Source: an uncultured Campylobacter sp. (lineage in GTDB: Bacteria > Campylobacterota > Campylobacteria > Campylobacterales > Campylobacteraceae). Taken from it: a stretch of DNA of 10,422 nucleotides. This document shows positions 1 to 8,163 of this stretch, in pieces. Position 1 is the first letter of the stretch. The number at the start of each line of letters is the position of its first letter. The stretch covers positions 1 to 10,422 of the forward strand of contig CAKVDW010000030.1 of assembly GCA_934728065.1 (NCBI GenBank). The letters run 5' to 3'. Made by a program: the position numbers and the translations under genes. A model generated the notes under the pieces. That model did no database searches, was not told the DNA's origin, and saw only the letters and a program-made list of their open reading frames with translations.

Positions 1-1275
1 GTCGCTTAAGCGGTTAATGTCTATTTGGCTTAAGCCTTTAAGAGCCTTTGTGGCGTCAAGTATGCCTTGACCAAAAAGCATTTCTTTGCTTACTTGGCGG
101 TTGGGTTGTAGGGGTTCAAGATTATTTAAAATTTCATCAACCTTTTGTGTGTCGTTTTTATAAAGGTCCATTAAATCAGCTCTTATTTGGTTTTGGTCGG
201 CTGGAACGGCTTGCTCTATATAGACCACTGTATAACTTGGTTTTTGCGTGCCGTTATCAACCTCCTTTACCGTCATCTTTGGGGCTTCATAGTCTTTATT
301 TGCTGTGCTTAAAAGTATATCAGCTATTTGTTTGCCATTTAAAAAGGGAAATTTCTGTGAGATTAAAGCTGCTGCACCGCTAACAGCTGGAGTTGCCATA
401 GAAGTTCCGCTTTTAAGGGAATAAGAAGTTGTATCCTTAGAATCAACAGAGCTAATATTCACTCCAGCAGCGACCAAAGAAAAATTTTCAGCCCCTATAA
501 AGCCGTTGCTAAAATCAGCTATCCCAAGCCCTGAAACAACCAAAGTCCCATCAGCCTTTCTTTCAATGTATGTTGAGTCTAAAGCACCTACGGCAAGCCA
601 CGAACGCAAGCTTTCATCATATCTTGGAGCCACAGCTTGAATGCTTGGAGAAAGTATGCCCTCATTTCCTGCAGCAAAGAGGGATAAAACCTGTTTTTGT
701 GTAGCAAGTTCATAAAGTCCGTCTGTAACATCACTATTTTTAATGTTATTTATCACAGTTTGAGCATTGTTGTAGCTATTATCCTGCACTAAATTTGTTA
801 CAGCTGAAGAAAGATTAACCACAGGATAAACATTTGAACCCCAGCTGTTGTTGATGATTTTGACCTCATTTTTGGGATTAAAAAAGTCAAAACTGCTTGG
901 AATTTGCCAAGCCCTGCCCGATGCAAAAATTCCCATTCCATAAAATTTAGCCTCATAAGCTACCCCATAAGGCTGGGTGTCGCTAACTTTGTTTCCCAAA
1001 ACAATGCCAGCTACATGGCTTCCGTGTGTGTCATTAGCAAAATTTGGACTGTATTCTGTTTTTCCAGCTGCTGCATTAATGTAAGGATAAGTAGTGCCTA
1101 AAACCTTGCCTGTTAAGCCTTGATGGTCTGTTCTATAAGCATCATCAATGATACCTACAACAACATTAGCTCCTGTTATGCCCTCATTGTGTGCTTGGCT
1201 TATATTATGTAAGTCAAAAGGCGTTAAAGCTATAAGATAGCTCGTTGCCACAGCCATAAAAAGAATTTTGCGCAT
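1..1275 (-). CDS. Secreted S8 subtilisin-like serine protease, 3' end cut by window edge (probable autotransporter)
   Basis: This is the N-terminal 425 residues of a subtilase; the frame is open to base 1, so the gene continues beyond the window. All catalytic elements are readable: Asp44 in GIIDDAY, His84 in HGSHVAG, the oxyanion Asn204 in FAAGNEG and Ser292 in SGTSMATP. A short basic N-terminus and hydrophobic stretch (residues 2-17) look like a signal peptide. The catalytic domain begins almost at once, around residue 24, so there is no room for a classic inhibitory propeptide. The start ATG at 1275-1273 has an AAGGG Shine-Dalgarno at 1280-1284. From family knowledge, the Campylobacter homologue next to glmS is a long protein with a C-terminal autotransporter barrel. 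The barrel cannot be seen here, so surface display is inferred. It lies 63 bases downstream of glmS on the same strand with no evident terminator between them, and is probably cotranscribed. Confidence 0.92.
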   Translation of the reverse strand, partial: MRKILFMAVATSYLIALTPFDLHNISQAHNEGITGANVVVGIIDDAYRTDHQGLTGKVLGTTYPYINAAAGKTEYSPNFANDTHGSHVAGIVLGNKVSDTQPYGVAYEAKFYGMGIFASGRAWQIPSSFDFFNPKNEVKIINNSWGSNVYPVVNLSSAVTNLVQDNSYNNAQTVINNIKNSDVTDGLYELATQKQVLSLFAAGNEGILSPSIQAVAPRYDESLRSWLAVGALDSTYIERKADGTLVVSGLGIADFSNGFIGAENFSLVAAGVNISSVDSKDTTSYSLKSGTSMATPAVSGAAALISQKFPFLNGKQIADILLSTANKDYEAPKMTVKEVDNGTQKPSYTVVYIEQAVPADQNQIRADLMDLYKNDTQKVDEILNNLEPLQPNRQVSKEMLFGQGILDATKALKGLSQIDINRLSD

Positions 1276-1338
1276 TTTGCCCTTTAAATAAAACTAGCTT
1301 GAGTTAAACAGAGCAAAAAATATTCCACCTTGCCCAAC

Positions 1339-3135
1339 TTACTCGACTGTTACGCTTTTGGCTAAATTTCTTGGCATATCCACATCATTTCCTAAACGAA
1401 CAGAAATCTCAAGAGCCAAAAGCTGCACCACTATCATCATCTCAAAAAATTCACACATATAATGACTTTGCATTGTGGTTTTAACAAAATCGTCAGCAAG
1501 TTCAAATTCTAAAGGCGAAATGACTAAAAGAGTTGAATCTCTTGCCACAAGTTCCTCTACATTAGACTTTATTTTTTCATAAAGTTTGTGTTGGGGCAAA
1601 AGCGCGATGGTGTAGAGTTTGCTGTCCGCCAAAGCGATGGGTCCGTGTTTCATCTCGCCCGCTGGATAGCCCTCAGCGTGCAAGTAGCTCAACTCTTTGA
1701 GCTTTAAAGCACCCTCCAAAGCAAGCGGATAAAAGACATCGCGCCCTATATAAAAAAAGCCGTGTCCGTCCAAATAGCGTTTTGAAAGCCTATGAATGCG
1801 CTCGTGGAGCTTGCTTTCCACTACGCACACATTTGGAGTGTGCAACAAGGCTGAAATTTCCTCGCTCATATCAAAGCCCTTTTTTTGCGCGATAAAAATG
1901 GCAAGCATCCAAAGTGTCAGCACCTGCGTGGCAAAGGCTTTTGTGCTTGCTACGCCCTTTTCTATGCCTGCACGAGTGAGCAAGCTTAAATGCGCTAGGC
2001 GAACTATGCTTGAATTATCGACATTGCAAATCGCAAAGGTTTTTGCGCCCTTTTGCTTGGCGATTTTAAGCGCCTCCAAAGTGTCAGCCGTTTCGCCACT
2101 TTGTGAGATGACGATAAAAAGCGAATTTTCGCGCACCACAGCCTCGCGGTAGCGAAATTCACTCGCCACTTCAACCTTACACTTAATCTTTGCAAGCCGC
2201 TCAAAAAGATAGCTTGCCACCAAAGCGGCGTGATAGCTCGTGCCACAAGCGCACAAAGTAAGCTCATCAAAGCTGCTTAAATCCTCGTTTAAAAGCTCGT
2301 CAAACGCCACCTCATCGCCATTTATGCGCCCCATTAAAACCTCGCTTAAAACCCTGCTTTGCTCATAAATTTCTTTTTCCATAAAAAAGCGAAAGCCGTC
2401 TTTTTGTGCGTAGCTTTTATCGCCTGAAAGTTTTGTGAATTTAGGCGTTTGCAAGGCATTGCCCTGATAAATTTCAAGCTCCTTTTCACTCGCAAAACCA
2501 TAGCTTAAATCATCAAGGTAAAAAACTTCCTCACAATGTCCTATTAAAGGCGTATCGCTTGAAGCAAAATAAAACTCGCCTGATTTATTTTTGCCAACTA
2601 TCAAAGGTGCAGCATTTTTAGCAAAAAAGACTTTGTTTTTAGCCTTTTTGCTCACTAAAAGTGTAGCAAAAGCTCCTTTTAGCTCGCTTACAACCTTTTT
2701 AAAAGCTTCAAATGGTTCATTATCCTTTGCATAAAATTCAAAAAGCTGCACGATAACTTCAGTATCTGTTTGGCTTAAAAAGCTTACGCCCTCGCTTTCA
2801 AGCTTGGTTTTAAGCTCTTTGTAGTTTTCGATAATGCCGTTGTGTATCACGCAAGAATACTGCCCTAAATGTGGGTGAGCGTTGATTTCAGTGGGCTTGC
2901 CGTGAGTCGCCCAGCGTGTATGCCCAATAGCCACGCCAAATCCACTACTTGTAAAACTTTCACACTTGTTGGCTAAATTCTCAAGTTTGCCAACAGCTTT
3001 AAAAAAGGACAGTTCCTCATCTTTCATCACGGCTAGTCCAGCACTGTCATATCCTCGATATTCAAGCTCTTTTAAACCGCTTAATATAAGCCCTTTTTTT
3101 TCATCTTTTCCTATATATCCAACTATACCGCACAT
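1339..3135 (-). CDS. glmS: Glutamine-fructose-6-phosphate aminotransferase (isomerizing), GlmS
   Basis: GlmS makes glucosamine-6-phosphate from fructose-6-phosphate and glutamine, the first step towards UDP-GlcNAc for peptidoglycan and lipooligosaccharide; it is cytosolic. The protein has 598 residues, the usual length. The N-terminal class II glutaminase domain (about 1-220) starts MCGIVGYIG. With Met removed, Cys1, Arg73 (HTRWATHG), Asn98/Gly99 (HNGIIENY) and Asp123 fall at the numbers used for the E. coli enzyme. Two SIS sugar-isomerase domains follow, with CGTSYHAA, SQSGETADTLEA, GVASTKAFATQ and EGYPAGEMKHGPIAL. The C-terminus DMPRNLAKSVTVE is the conserved ending. I chose ATG at 3135 rather than GTG at 3141 because the nucleophilic Cys must follow the initiator Met. 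The start lies two bases after the upstream TGA, so translation is likely coupled. The half coding for the SIS domains is richer in GC than the 5' half. Confidence 0.97.
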   Translation of the reverse strand: MCGIVGYIGKDEKKGLILSGLKELEYRGYDSAGLAVMKDEELSFFKAVGKLENLANKCESFTSSGFGVAIGHTRWATHGKPTEINAHPHLGQYSCVIHNGIIENYKELKTKLESEGVSFLSQTDTEVIVQLFEFYAKDNEPFEAFKKVVSELKGAFATLLVSKKAKNKVFFAKNAAPLIVGKNKSGEFYFASSDTPLIGHCEEVFYLDDLSYGFASEKELEIYQGNALQTPKFTKLSGDKSYAQKDGFRFFMEKEIYEQSRVLSEVLMGRINGDEVAFDELLNEDLSSFDELTLCACGTSYHAALVASYLFERLAKIKCKVEVASEFRYREAVVRENSLFIVISQSGETADTLEALKIAKQKGAKTFAICNVDNSSIVRLAHLSLLTRAGIEKGVASTKAFATQVLTLWMLAIFIAQKKGFDMSEEISALLHTPNVCVVESKLHERIHRLSKRYLDGHGFFYIGRDVFYPLALEGALKLKELSYLHAEGYPAGEMKHGPIALADSKLYTIALLPQHKLYEKIKSNVEELVARDSTLLVISPLEFELADDFVKTTMQSHYMCEFFEMMIVVQLLALEISVRLGNDVDMPRNLAKSVTVE

Positions 3136-3137
3136 TT

Positions 3138-5525
3138 TCACTCGCTTACTAATGATTTTATGAGACTTTGCTCGTTTAAATTTGGCGTTTTTTCAAAATA
3201 AAAGGTATTTCTCGTCCTTTGCCTTATGGTTTGAATTTTAGCCGCACTTAAAGTGAGCTTTAATTCGTCAAAAACATTCATCACAAAAGCCATAAGCCCT
3301 TGTTGGTCTTTGGTGTTAAGATTGAGCTTGGCGTAAGTTTTTGAATATCCTAAATCTAATTTTAACTCATCTTTTTTAATCATCGGTTTTTTAAGTTTTG
3401 TCTTTTGCGTTCCTAAATTTTTTTTCAAAAGTTCGCCAAATTTTTCTTTTTGGCTGTCGCTCACTTCATTTGCATACTCAAATTTCAAATACACCTTATC
3501 ATCAAAAAGCTGAAAAAAGCTCATAAATACGAGATTTAAACTGCTTAAAGTACTCAAAATGCTTTGCAAATCAAGCCTATCATTTAAACTCACTAATTCT
3601 AAAATAAAATTTTTTTCATTATCAAACCAAAATTTAAAGTCATTTTCTTTGGCTATTTTAGCTATATTCACTATGGTTTCAAAGCTGTTTTTGATGATGA
3701 AAAGATTAGAGCTTATATGCAAAACCTTATCTTGCATATAGCTATCAAGCTCCATAAAAGCTCTACTTCTTTTTAGGGTTTGTTCTTTTTTCACTCGCCT
3801 TGCGCTTTCATCTAAAAATTCCTCATTTTCAAAGCCTGATAAGGCATTAGATAAAAGTTTTTCAAGGCTTTTATAAAAAAAGTGTCCATCAACACCCAAA
3901 GCCTTCGCGCTCATAAAACTAAGAGCATACAAAATCTTTAAATTTCTAGCACTCTTAAGCCTTGAGATGAGTGAGGCGATGATAGTTTCATTATAAATGT
4001 CCTCTTTTTCTACAAATTCTCTCATCAAATGAAAATGCTTAAAGATAATCAAACCAAACTCCACAAGCTCTGAGCTTATGTTAAATTTAGCGCACAAGGC
4101 ACGGTAAATATTTGCCAAAGAAACCTCGTTTTCTTCATTACTCGCGCTCATCAAAATGCTTAATTTAAGCATCATTCTTTCTTGAGAACTGAGATTTGCC
4201 AGCACTTCAAATTCGTTCATTTGCCTTTCAAATTCCCTTAAGCTTAAAAAAGCATTTTCATCACGGCTATAAACTCTTTCCTCATCGGGCAAGAAATAAA
4301 GTGGAGCAAAGGGCTTTATAAGCTCTTTAAGCACGCCTGAATCAAACAAAATTTTAAGCACTGAAAAGCTGTGTCTTCTATAAAGCAAGGTTCTAAAAGG
4401 CAAAAGAGCAAGTTCGCAGTCTTTTTTGGTGATTCTCATCTTTTTAAGATACATAGCCACGCTCACATCAAATTCGACATATTCATCATTTAAGCTATGC
4501 AAAGCATTTAAAAAACTTCTCAAATCAGTAAAATTTTCTCTTTTGTTGATAAAAATTTTTTTATTTGCTTGAACGAAAAAGCCTTGATTTATGGGCAAAG
4601 TTTTAAGCTCAACGCTTTGAGATTCAATCCTAGCAGCGATAAAATGAGTATAAAATCCTATGGTGTGCATACAAGACATAGCCTTTTGCACTAAAGACTG
4701 TTTAGCATCTAAATGCTTTTTGTCTTTTTTTCTCATCAAAACGCTAAGTTCATCAGCATTAGCAAGTAAAAAAATGTCCGTATCCTTTTTGCTTTGAATA
4801 TTCATCGCGCTTTGCAAAGAAAGTATAAAATCCATAGCAAGCCTTAACTCGCTCAATTCCTTTTCGCTTACAAAATTTAAACCGTAATTGCTTGGACTGT
4901 CTTTATATAAGGTCAGCAAAGAATCTAAATTTGCATAGTTTTCAATGCCACCAAAATCTTTTTTAATATTAAATTCTTGTTTGATAAAAGGCAAAGTTGA
5001 GTTTTGAAAATAGGCAAACAAATTTTTAGCAAACTCGTCTTTATGCGTTTGCAAAGCCTTTTTAAATTCATCTCTTGCAAGCTTAAACAAAGCCTTTGAA
5101 CCACACAAATATCTTGTGCCAAAAAAGTTAAGCTCTTTGGCTTTGCCTAAAATTCCACCTAATTCACAAACTTGATATTCTATAATAAGCCCTATATCAT
5201 TAAGCAAGGCTATAAAAGCCTTTATCATAGGCTTAAGATTAAAGGCTTTTATGTCTTTGTAAATAAAAAGCAAAGGCACTTGCTCATTTGCTCCAAGTTT
5301 AAAATCCGAATACGCCTTTGTAGCGATAATGCAAAAGGGTATGTTTTCGTTGCTTGGCAAAAAATCTTCAAAAAATTCATTAAGCAAGGCTAAATAAGCC
5401 TTTTTGACAAAATTATCAAGTTCTTTTGAATGATAAAGATTAAAAGAACCTTGCTTGACAAAGTGCCTTGTGTAGCCAAGACAGTATTCCTCAAACTCGT
5501 TTTTAAGTTTTTGCTGTATCAACAA
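3138..5525 (-). CDS. GlnD-like protein with degenerate nucleotidyltransferase and HD domains and C-terminal ACT region
   Basis: The 795-residue protein follows the layout of GlnD, the uridylyltransferase/uridylyl-removing enzyme for PII: an N-terminal nucleotidyltransferase-like region (about 60-300), an HD-type helical region (about 380-540) and ACT-like sequence (about 640-690 and 740-780). The last ACT segment (GLMAFVMNVFDELKLTLSAAKI, then TIRQRTRNTFYFEK) is the clearest match. Active-site motifs seem lost. Where GlnD has the Gly-rich G-R-E and Asp-x-Asp motifs, I read ATKAYSDFKLG and LLFIYKD. Where GlnD has DEHT there is DEN (422-424), and its HD pair is replaced by MSASNEEN (459-466). 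It is therefore best called a GlnD-like pseudoenzyme; databases often label such proteins simply 'nucleotidyltransferase'. The start is TTG at 5525-5523 with GAGGG (5533-5537) seven bases upstream; TTG at 5522 is an alternative. It is the first gene of the operon with glmS. Confidence 0.8.
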   Translation of the reverse strand: MLIQQKLKNEFEEYCLGYTRHFVKQGSFNLYHSKELDNFVKKAYLALLNEFFEDFLPSNENIPFCIIATKAYSDFKLGANEQVPLLFIYKDIKAFNLKPMIKAFIALLNDIGLIIEYQVCELGGILGKAKELNFFGTRYLCGSKALFKLARDEFKKALQTHKDEFAKNLFAYFQNSTLPFIKQEFNIKKDFGGIENYANLDSLLTLYKDSPSNYGLNFVSEKELSELRLAMDFILSLQSAMNIQSKKDTDIFLLANADELSVLMRKKDKKHLDAKQSLVQKAMSCMHTIGFYTHFIAARIESQSVELKTLPINQGFFVQANKKIFINKRENFTDLRSFLNALHSLNDEYVEFDVSVAMYLKKMRITKKDCELALLPFRTLLYRRHSFSVLKILFDSGVLKELIKPFAPLYFLPDEERVYSRDENAFLSLREFERQMNEFEVLANLSSQERMMLKLSILMSASNEENEVSLANIYRALCAKFNISSELVEFGLIIFKHFHLMREFVEKEDIYNETIIASLISRLKSARNLKILYALSFMSAKALGVDGHFFYKSLEKLLSNALSGFENEEFLDESARRVKKEQTLKRSRAFMELDSYMQDKVLHISSNLFIIKNSFETIVNIAKIAKENDFKFWFDNEKNFILELVSLNDRLDLQSILSTLSSLNLVFMSFFQLFDDKVYLKFEYANEVSDSQKEKFGELLKKNLGTQKTKLKKPMIKKDELKLDLGYSKTYAKLNLNTKDQQGLMAFVMNVFDELKLTLSAAKIQTIRQRTRNTFYFEKTPNLNEQSLIKSLVSE

Positions 5526-5560
5526 AATTTTACCCTCTTCACAAAAGTTTTATAAACAAA

Positions 5561-5569
5561 ATCATAGCA
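5561..5569 (-). promoter_or_regulatory. Probable extended -10 promoter of the GlnD-like/glmS/protease operon
   Basis: On the minus strand this reads TGCTATGAT, an extended -10 (TGn plus a TATAAT-like hexamer), about 35 bases before the TTG start. T-rich DNA lies further upstream, as is usual for Campylobacter sigma-70 promoters, which lack a fixed -35 box. No other good promoter is visible inside the three-gene block. Confidence 0.5.
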
Positions 5570-5679
5570 AATTTAAAAGCATTTTGAGTATTTTTTTAAA
5601 AGAACTCAACAAAAAACCTTTTTTACACTCAAAACTCACAAACTATCATTATTTTTGCAAAAAATTAATACATTTTAGT

Positions 5680-5685
5680 TATAAT
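5680..5685 (+). promoter_or_regulatory. Probable -10 box of mqnE
   Basis: A perfect TATAAT lies 32 bases before the first ATG of mqnE. It is preceded by T-rich runs (TTTTTGC at 5652-5658 and TTTTAG just upstream of the box), the typical periodic T-rich arrangement of Campylobacter housekeeping promoters. The predicted leader is only about 25 bases long. Confidence 0.6.
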
Positions 5686-5717
5686 TAAACTTTTAATTTA
5701 TCAAAACTAAAGAAATA

Positions 5718-6803
5718 ATGATGAAAACCTTACTCAAAGCCCTTGAAAAAGGCGAACGCATAAGCGAGCAAGATGCTTATAAACTTTATGATTTAGACCT
5801 TTTTAGCTTGGCGAAATTTGCTCAAAAAAAGCGCGAAAAACTGCACGGCAAAAAGGTGTATTTCAACATAAATCGCCACATAAACCCCACAAACATTTGC
5901 GCTGATACTTGTAAATTTTGCGCCTTTTCAGCGCACCGCAAGAACCCAAACCCCTATATGATGAGCTATGAAGAGATTATGAGCGTGGTTGATGCAAGCG
6001 TGAGTCGTGGTATCAAGGAAGTGCATATCGTTTCAGCGCACAACAAAGACAGCTCGTGGCAGTGGTATTTGGAGATTTTTAAGATGATAAAAAGCAAGTA
6101 TCCACAGCTACACATTAAGGCGATGACGGCGGCGGAGATTGACTTTTTAAAACGGCGTTGGGGACTTTCGTATGAAGAAAGTATAGAAAAAATGATAGAA
6201 TACGGCGTGGATTCTATGCCGGGCGGGGGTGCTGAGATTTTTGATGAGCAAATTCGCGCTCAAATTTGCAAGGGCAAGGTAAGCAGTCAAAATTGGCTCA
6301 AAATCCACGAGCTGTGGCACAAAAAAGGGCGACAAAGCAACGCCACAATGCTTTTTGGGCATATTGAAACGCCAGCTCACAGAGTGGAGCATATCTTGCG
6401 GCTGCGGGCTTTGCAAGATATAACAGGCGGTTTTAATGCCTTTATACCGCTTGTTTGGCAAAAGGACAACAGCTTTTTGCCTGTAAAACAGCAAGTTGAT
6501 AGCGAAGAAATCCTTAAAACCATAGCTATATCGCGTTTAGTGCTTGATAATGTGCCGCATATCAAGGCGTATTGGGCGACTATGGGCTTAAATTTAGCAA
6601 TGGTAGCGCAAGAATTCGGCGCAAATGATTTAGACGGCACGATAGAAAAGGAAAGCATACAAAGTGCAGGTGGCGCAAAAAGCGCAAACGGCACGGCTTT
6701 AAGCACCTTTATCGAAATGATACAAAGCTCAAATTTAATCCCTGTGGAACGAGATAGCTTATATAATGAGCTTAAAATTTATAACTCACAACAAGCTTCT
6801 TAA
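5718..6803 (+). CDS. mqnE: Aminofutalosine synthase MqnE (radical SAM)
   Basis: MqnE joins the enolpyruvyl compound made by MqnA to S-adenosylmethionine in a radical addition that gives aminofutalosine, an early step of the futalosine route to menaquinone; epsilonproteobacteria use this route. The 361-residue length is normal. The radical SAM cluster-binding motif is Cys61-x3-Cys65-x2-Cys68 within NICADTCKFCAF. Other family signatures are MPGGGAEIFDEQIR (about 197-210), the ATMLFGHIET stretch and AFIPLVWQ. The GGGAEIF-D-x2-R-x2-ICxGK pattern favours MqnE over the related cyclase MqnC and over CofH. Two ATGs stand in tandem (5718 and 5721) behind a weak AAAGAAA ribosome site; the second has the better spacing. 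The gene overlaps the MFS gene tail to tail by 18 bases. GC content rises from about one third at its start to about one half in the middle. Confidence 0.93.
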   Translation: MMKTLLKALEKGERISEQDAYKLYDLDLFSLAKFAQKKREKLHGKKVYFNINRHINPTNICADTCKFCAFSAHRKNPNPYMMSYEEIMSVVDASVSRGIKEVHIVSAHNKDSSWQWYLEIFKMIKSKYPQLHIKAMTAAEIDFLKRRWGLSYEESIEKMIEYGVDSMPGGGAEIFDEQIRAQICKGKVSSQNWLKIHELWHKKGRQSNATMLFGHIETPAHRVEHILRLRALQDITGGFNAFIPLVWQKDNSFLPVKQQVDSEEILKTIAISRLVLDNVPHIKAYWATMGLNLAMVAQEFGANDLDGTIEKESIQSAGGAKSANGTALSTFIEMIQSSNLIPVERDSLYNELKIYNSQQAS

Positions 6804-8108
6804 AGCTTGTTCATCAAGGCATTTTGAATCATATTTGATGATGAGATTTTGCGAATTCGTGTAAATTTCAACTATGCCCTTATGCGATGAAAGTGCGTTA
6901 GTATTGAGCTTTGTGTCTAATGCAAGGTATAAATTTTTAAAATCACTCGGGCTTTTAAGGAAACAAAGCAACACGAACCAAACGCACGAAAGCACGAACA
7001 CGGCAATGATGAGATGAAACAAGTCAAAATACCGCCACGCCAACCCGCTCAGCACTCCGCCTAAAAAGCTGCCCGCATAACCAAAGGCATTAAACACGCC
7101 CAAAGCCGTGCCACGCTCGTTTGCCCGCGCAAATTTACTCGCCACGCTTTGCATTATCGGTTCGTGTAGGTTAAAACCAGCGAAAAACACCACCACAGCG
7201 ATGATAAAAATCAAAGTCGCGTGCTGATACGCGATAAATGCGGCGATGAAAGAAAAATCCACGAGCATAAAAGCAAGTGCAAAAAGCCCTACACCCACGA
7301 GTAAAAGGCTTTTGCTGAGTCCTCGTTTTTCGCCAAGTGCGCCTGCAACGCCCATAGCCAAAAAGCCCACTATCATCGCGCCTAGATAAAGTAGCCACAA
7401 ATCGTCCTTTGCATTGGCAAAGCGTTCAACAAAAACCAGCGGAATAAGGAAAAAAGCCACACTGATAAGCATTTTTTGCATAAAACTTGTCAAATTCATC
7501 AAGGCTAAATTTTTTTGCTTTAAAAGCTGTAAAATCGGCGTTTTAGGGCTTTTTGCGGTGATTTTTGGTTCTTTTGGCACAGCCGTGTAAAGCAACACTA
7601 TGCAAAGTGCCGTCAGCGCAATGCTTATCCAAAACAAGCTCGCAAGCCCAAAATGCTGACTCAAAAGCGGCGAAAGCACCATAGAAAGCGCAAAGGCAAG
7701 CCCTATGCAAGCGCCCATTATCGCCATAGCTTTGGAGCGTTGCTCTTCTTTGACAAAATCGCTTATCATCGCCGTAGCCACAGCTCCCACAGCCCCAGAG
7801 CCTTGCAAAGCCCGTCCTATCATCATCAGCCAAATATCATTCGCCACAGCGCAAACGGCTGAGCCTATTATAAACACCACAAGCCCTAAACACAAGGCTT
7901 TTTTGCGTCCGATTTTGTCGCTCAAAACTCCAAAAGGCACTTGAAAGAGCATTTGCATTAAGGCGTAAATGCCGATGAGTAGCCCTGTTAAAAACTCATT
8001 TGCCCCTTGAAGCTCCAAAGCATAAAGGCTCAACACAGGCAAAACGATAAAAAGCCCAAAAAACCTTGTAGCGATGATGAATGAAAGCGGCAAAATGCTT
8101 TTAAGCAT
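6786..8108 (-). CDS. MFS drug/metabolite:H+ antiporter, 12 TM, with YajR-like C-terminal domain
   Basis: This is an inner-membrane major facilitator transporter of 440 residues, probably a proton-driven exporter; the substrate is unknown. Hydrophobic segments alternate as expected for about 12 helices up to residue 385. Motif A is GVLSDKIGRKKA (about 60-71) after helix 2. A motif-B-like IGRALQGSGAVGAV lies at about 97-110, and the glycine-rich helix-5 antiporter stretch at about 132-149 ends in SPLL. The last 55 residues (about 386-440) are soluble and read as a small alpha/beta unit (KGIVEIYTN...NLIIKYD...DEQALRSLL), resembling the cytosolic ferredoxin-like domain at the C-terminus of YajR. 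The start ATG at 8108 has a good AAGGA site (8116-8120) seven bases upstream. The coding region is noticeably GC-rich (33 of 60 bases in 7081-7140). Confidence 0.88.
   Translation of the reverse strand: MLKSILPLSFIIATRFFGLFIVLPVLSLYALELQGANEFLTGLLIGIYALMQMLFQVPFGVLSDKIGRKKALCLGLVVFIIGSAVCAVANDIWLMMIGRALQGSGAVGAVATAMISDFVKEEQRSKAMAIMGACIGLAFALSMVLSPLLSQHFGLASLFWISIALTALCIVLLYTAVPKEPKITAKSPKTPILQLLKQKNLALMNLTSFMQKMLISVAFFLIPLVFVERFANAKDDLWLLYLGAMIVGFLAMGVAGALGEKRGLSKSLLLVGVGLFALAFMLVDFSFIAAFIAYQHATLIFIIAVVVFFAGFNLHEPIMQSVASKFARANERGTALGVFNAFGYAGSFLGGVLSGLAWRYFDLFHLIIAVFVLSCVWFVLLCFLKSPSDFKNLYLALDTKLNTNALSSHKGIVEIYTNSQNLIIKYDSKCLDEQALRSLL
6790..6811. terminator. Symmetric hairpin on the overlapping 3' ends of mqnE and the MFS gene
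   Basis: A perfect 9-bp inverted repeat, AACAAGCTT (6790-6798) and AAGCTTGTT (6803-6811), encloses a 4-base loop CTTA. The mqnE stop codon lies at the loop edge (6801-6803) and the MFS stop (6786-6788) is just outside the stem. By symmetry it can form in both transcripts, so a shared bidirectional 3'-end structure is plausible. No clean U-run follows on either side and the stem is not GC-rich, so intrinsic termination is uncertain. Confidence 0.45.
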
Positions 8109-8139
8109 AGCAAAGTCCTTGTTTAAAAATCAAAAGCGC

Positions 8140-8148
8140 ATTATAACA
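8140..8148 (-). promoter_or_regulatory. Extended -10 promoter of the MFS gene
   Basis: The minus strand reads TGTTATAAT, a perfect extended -10, with a T-run (TTTTTTGTG) directly upstream. The expected transcript starts about 25 bases before the ATG. The promoter borders the repeat cluster at 8164-8298. Confidence 0.7.
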
Positions 8149-8163
8149 CAAAAAATCAAATTC

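Larger units (their letters stand above)
5526..5717. promoter_or_regulatory. Divergent intergenic region between the GlnD-like operon and mqnE
   Basis: A very AT-rich stretch carries opposite-facing promoter candidates for both neighbours. I see no RNA gene, no long inverted repeat and no clear operator in it. Confidence 0.6.

Noticed and set aside
48..1101. Plus-strand open frames opposite the subtilase
   Set aside because: The minus strand carries a continuous subtilase with all catalytic motifs, so these are shadows.
3136..3141. GTG start of glmS giving an MKM N-terminus
   Set aside because: GlmS needs the Cys directly after the initiator Met as nucleophile; ATG at 3135 gives MCGIVG.
6222..6229. 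G-rich run GGCGGGGG as a phase-variation tract
   Set aside because: The uninterrupted run is five G's inside a conserved MqnE motif, too short for a contingency locus.
6147..6706. Minus-strand open frames inside mqnE
   Set aside because: They lie opposite well-conserved MqnE sequence and have no family features.
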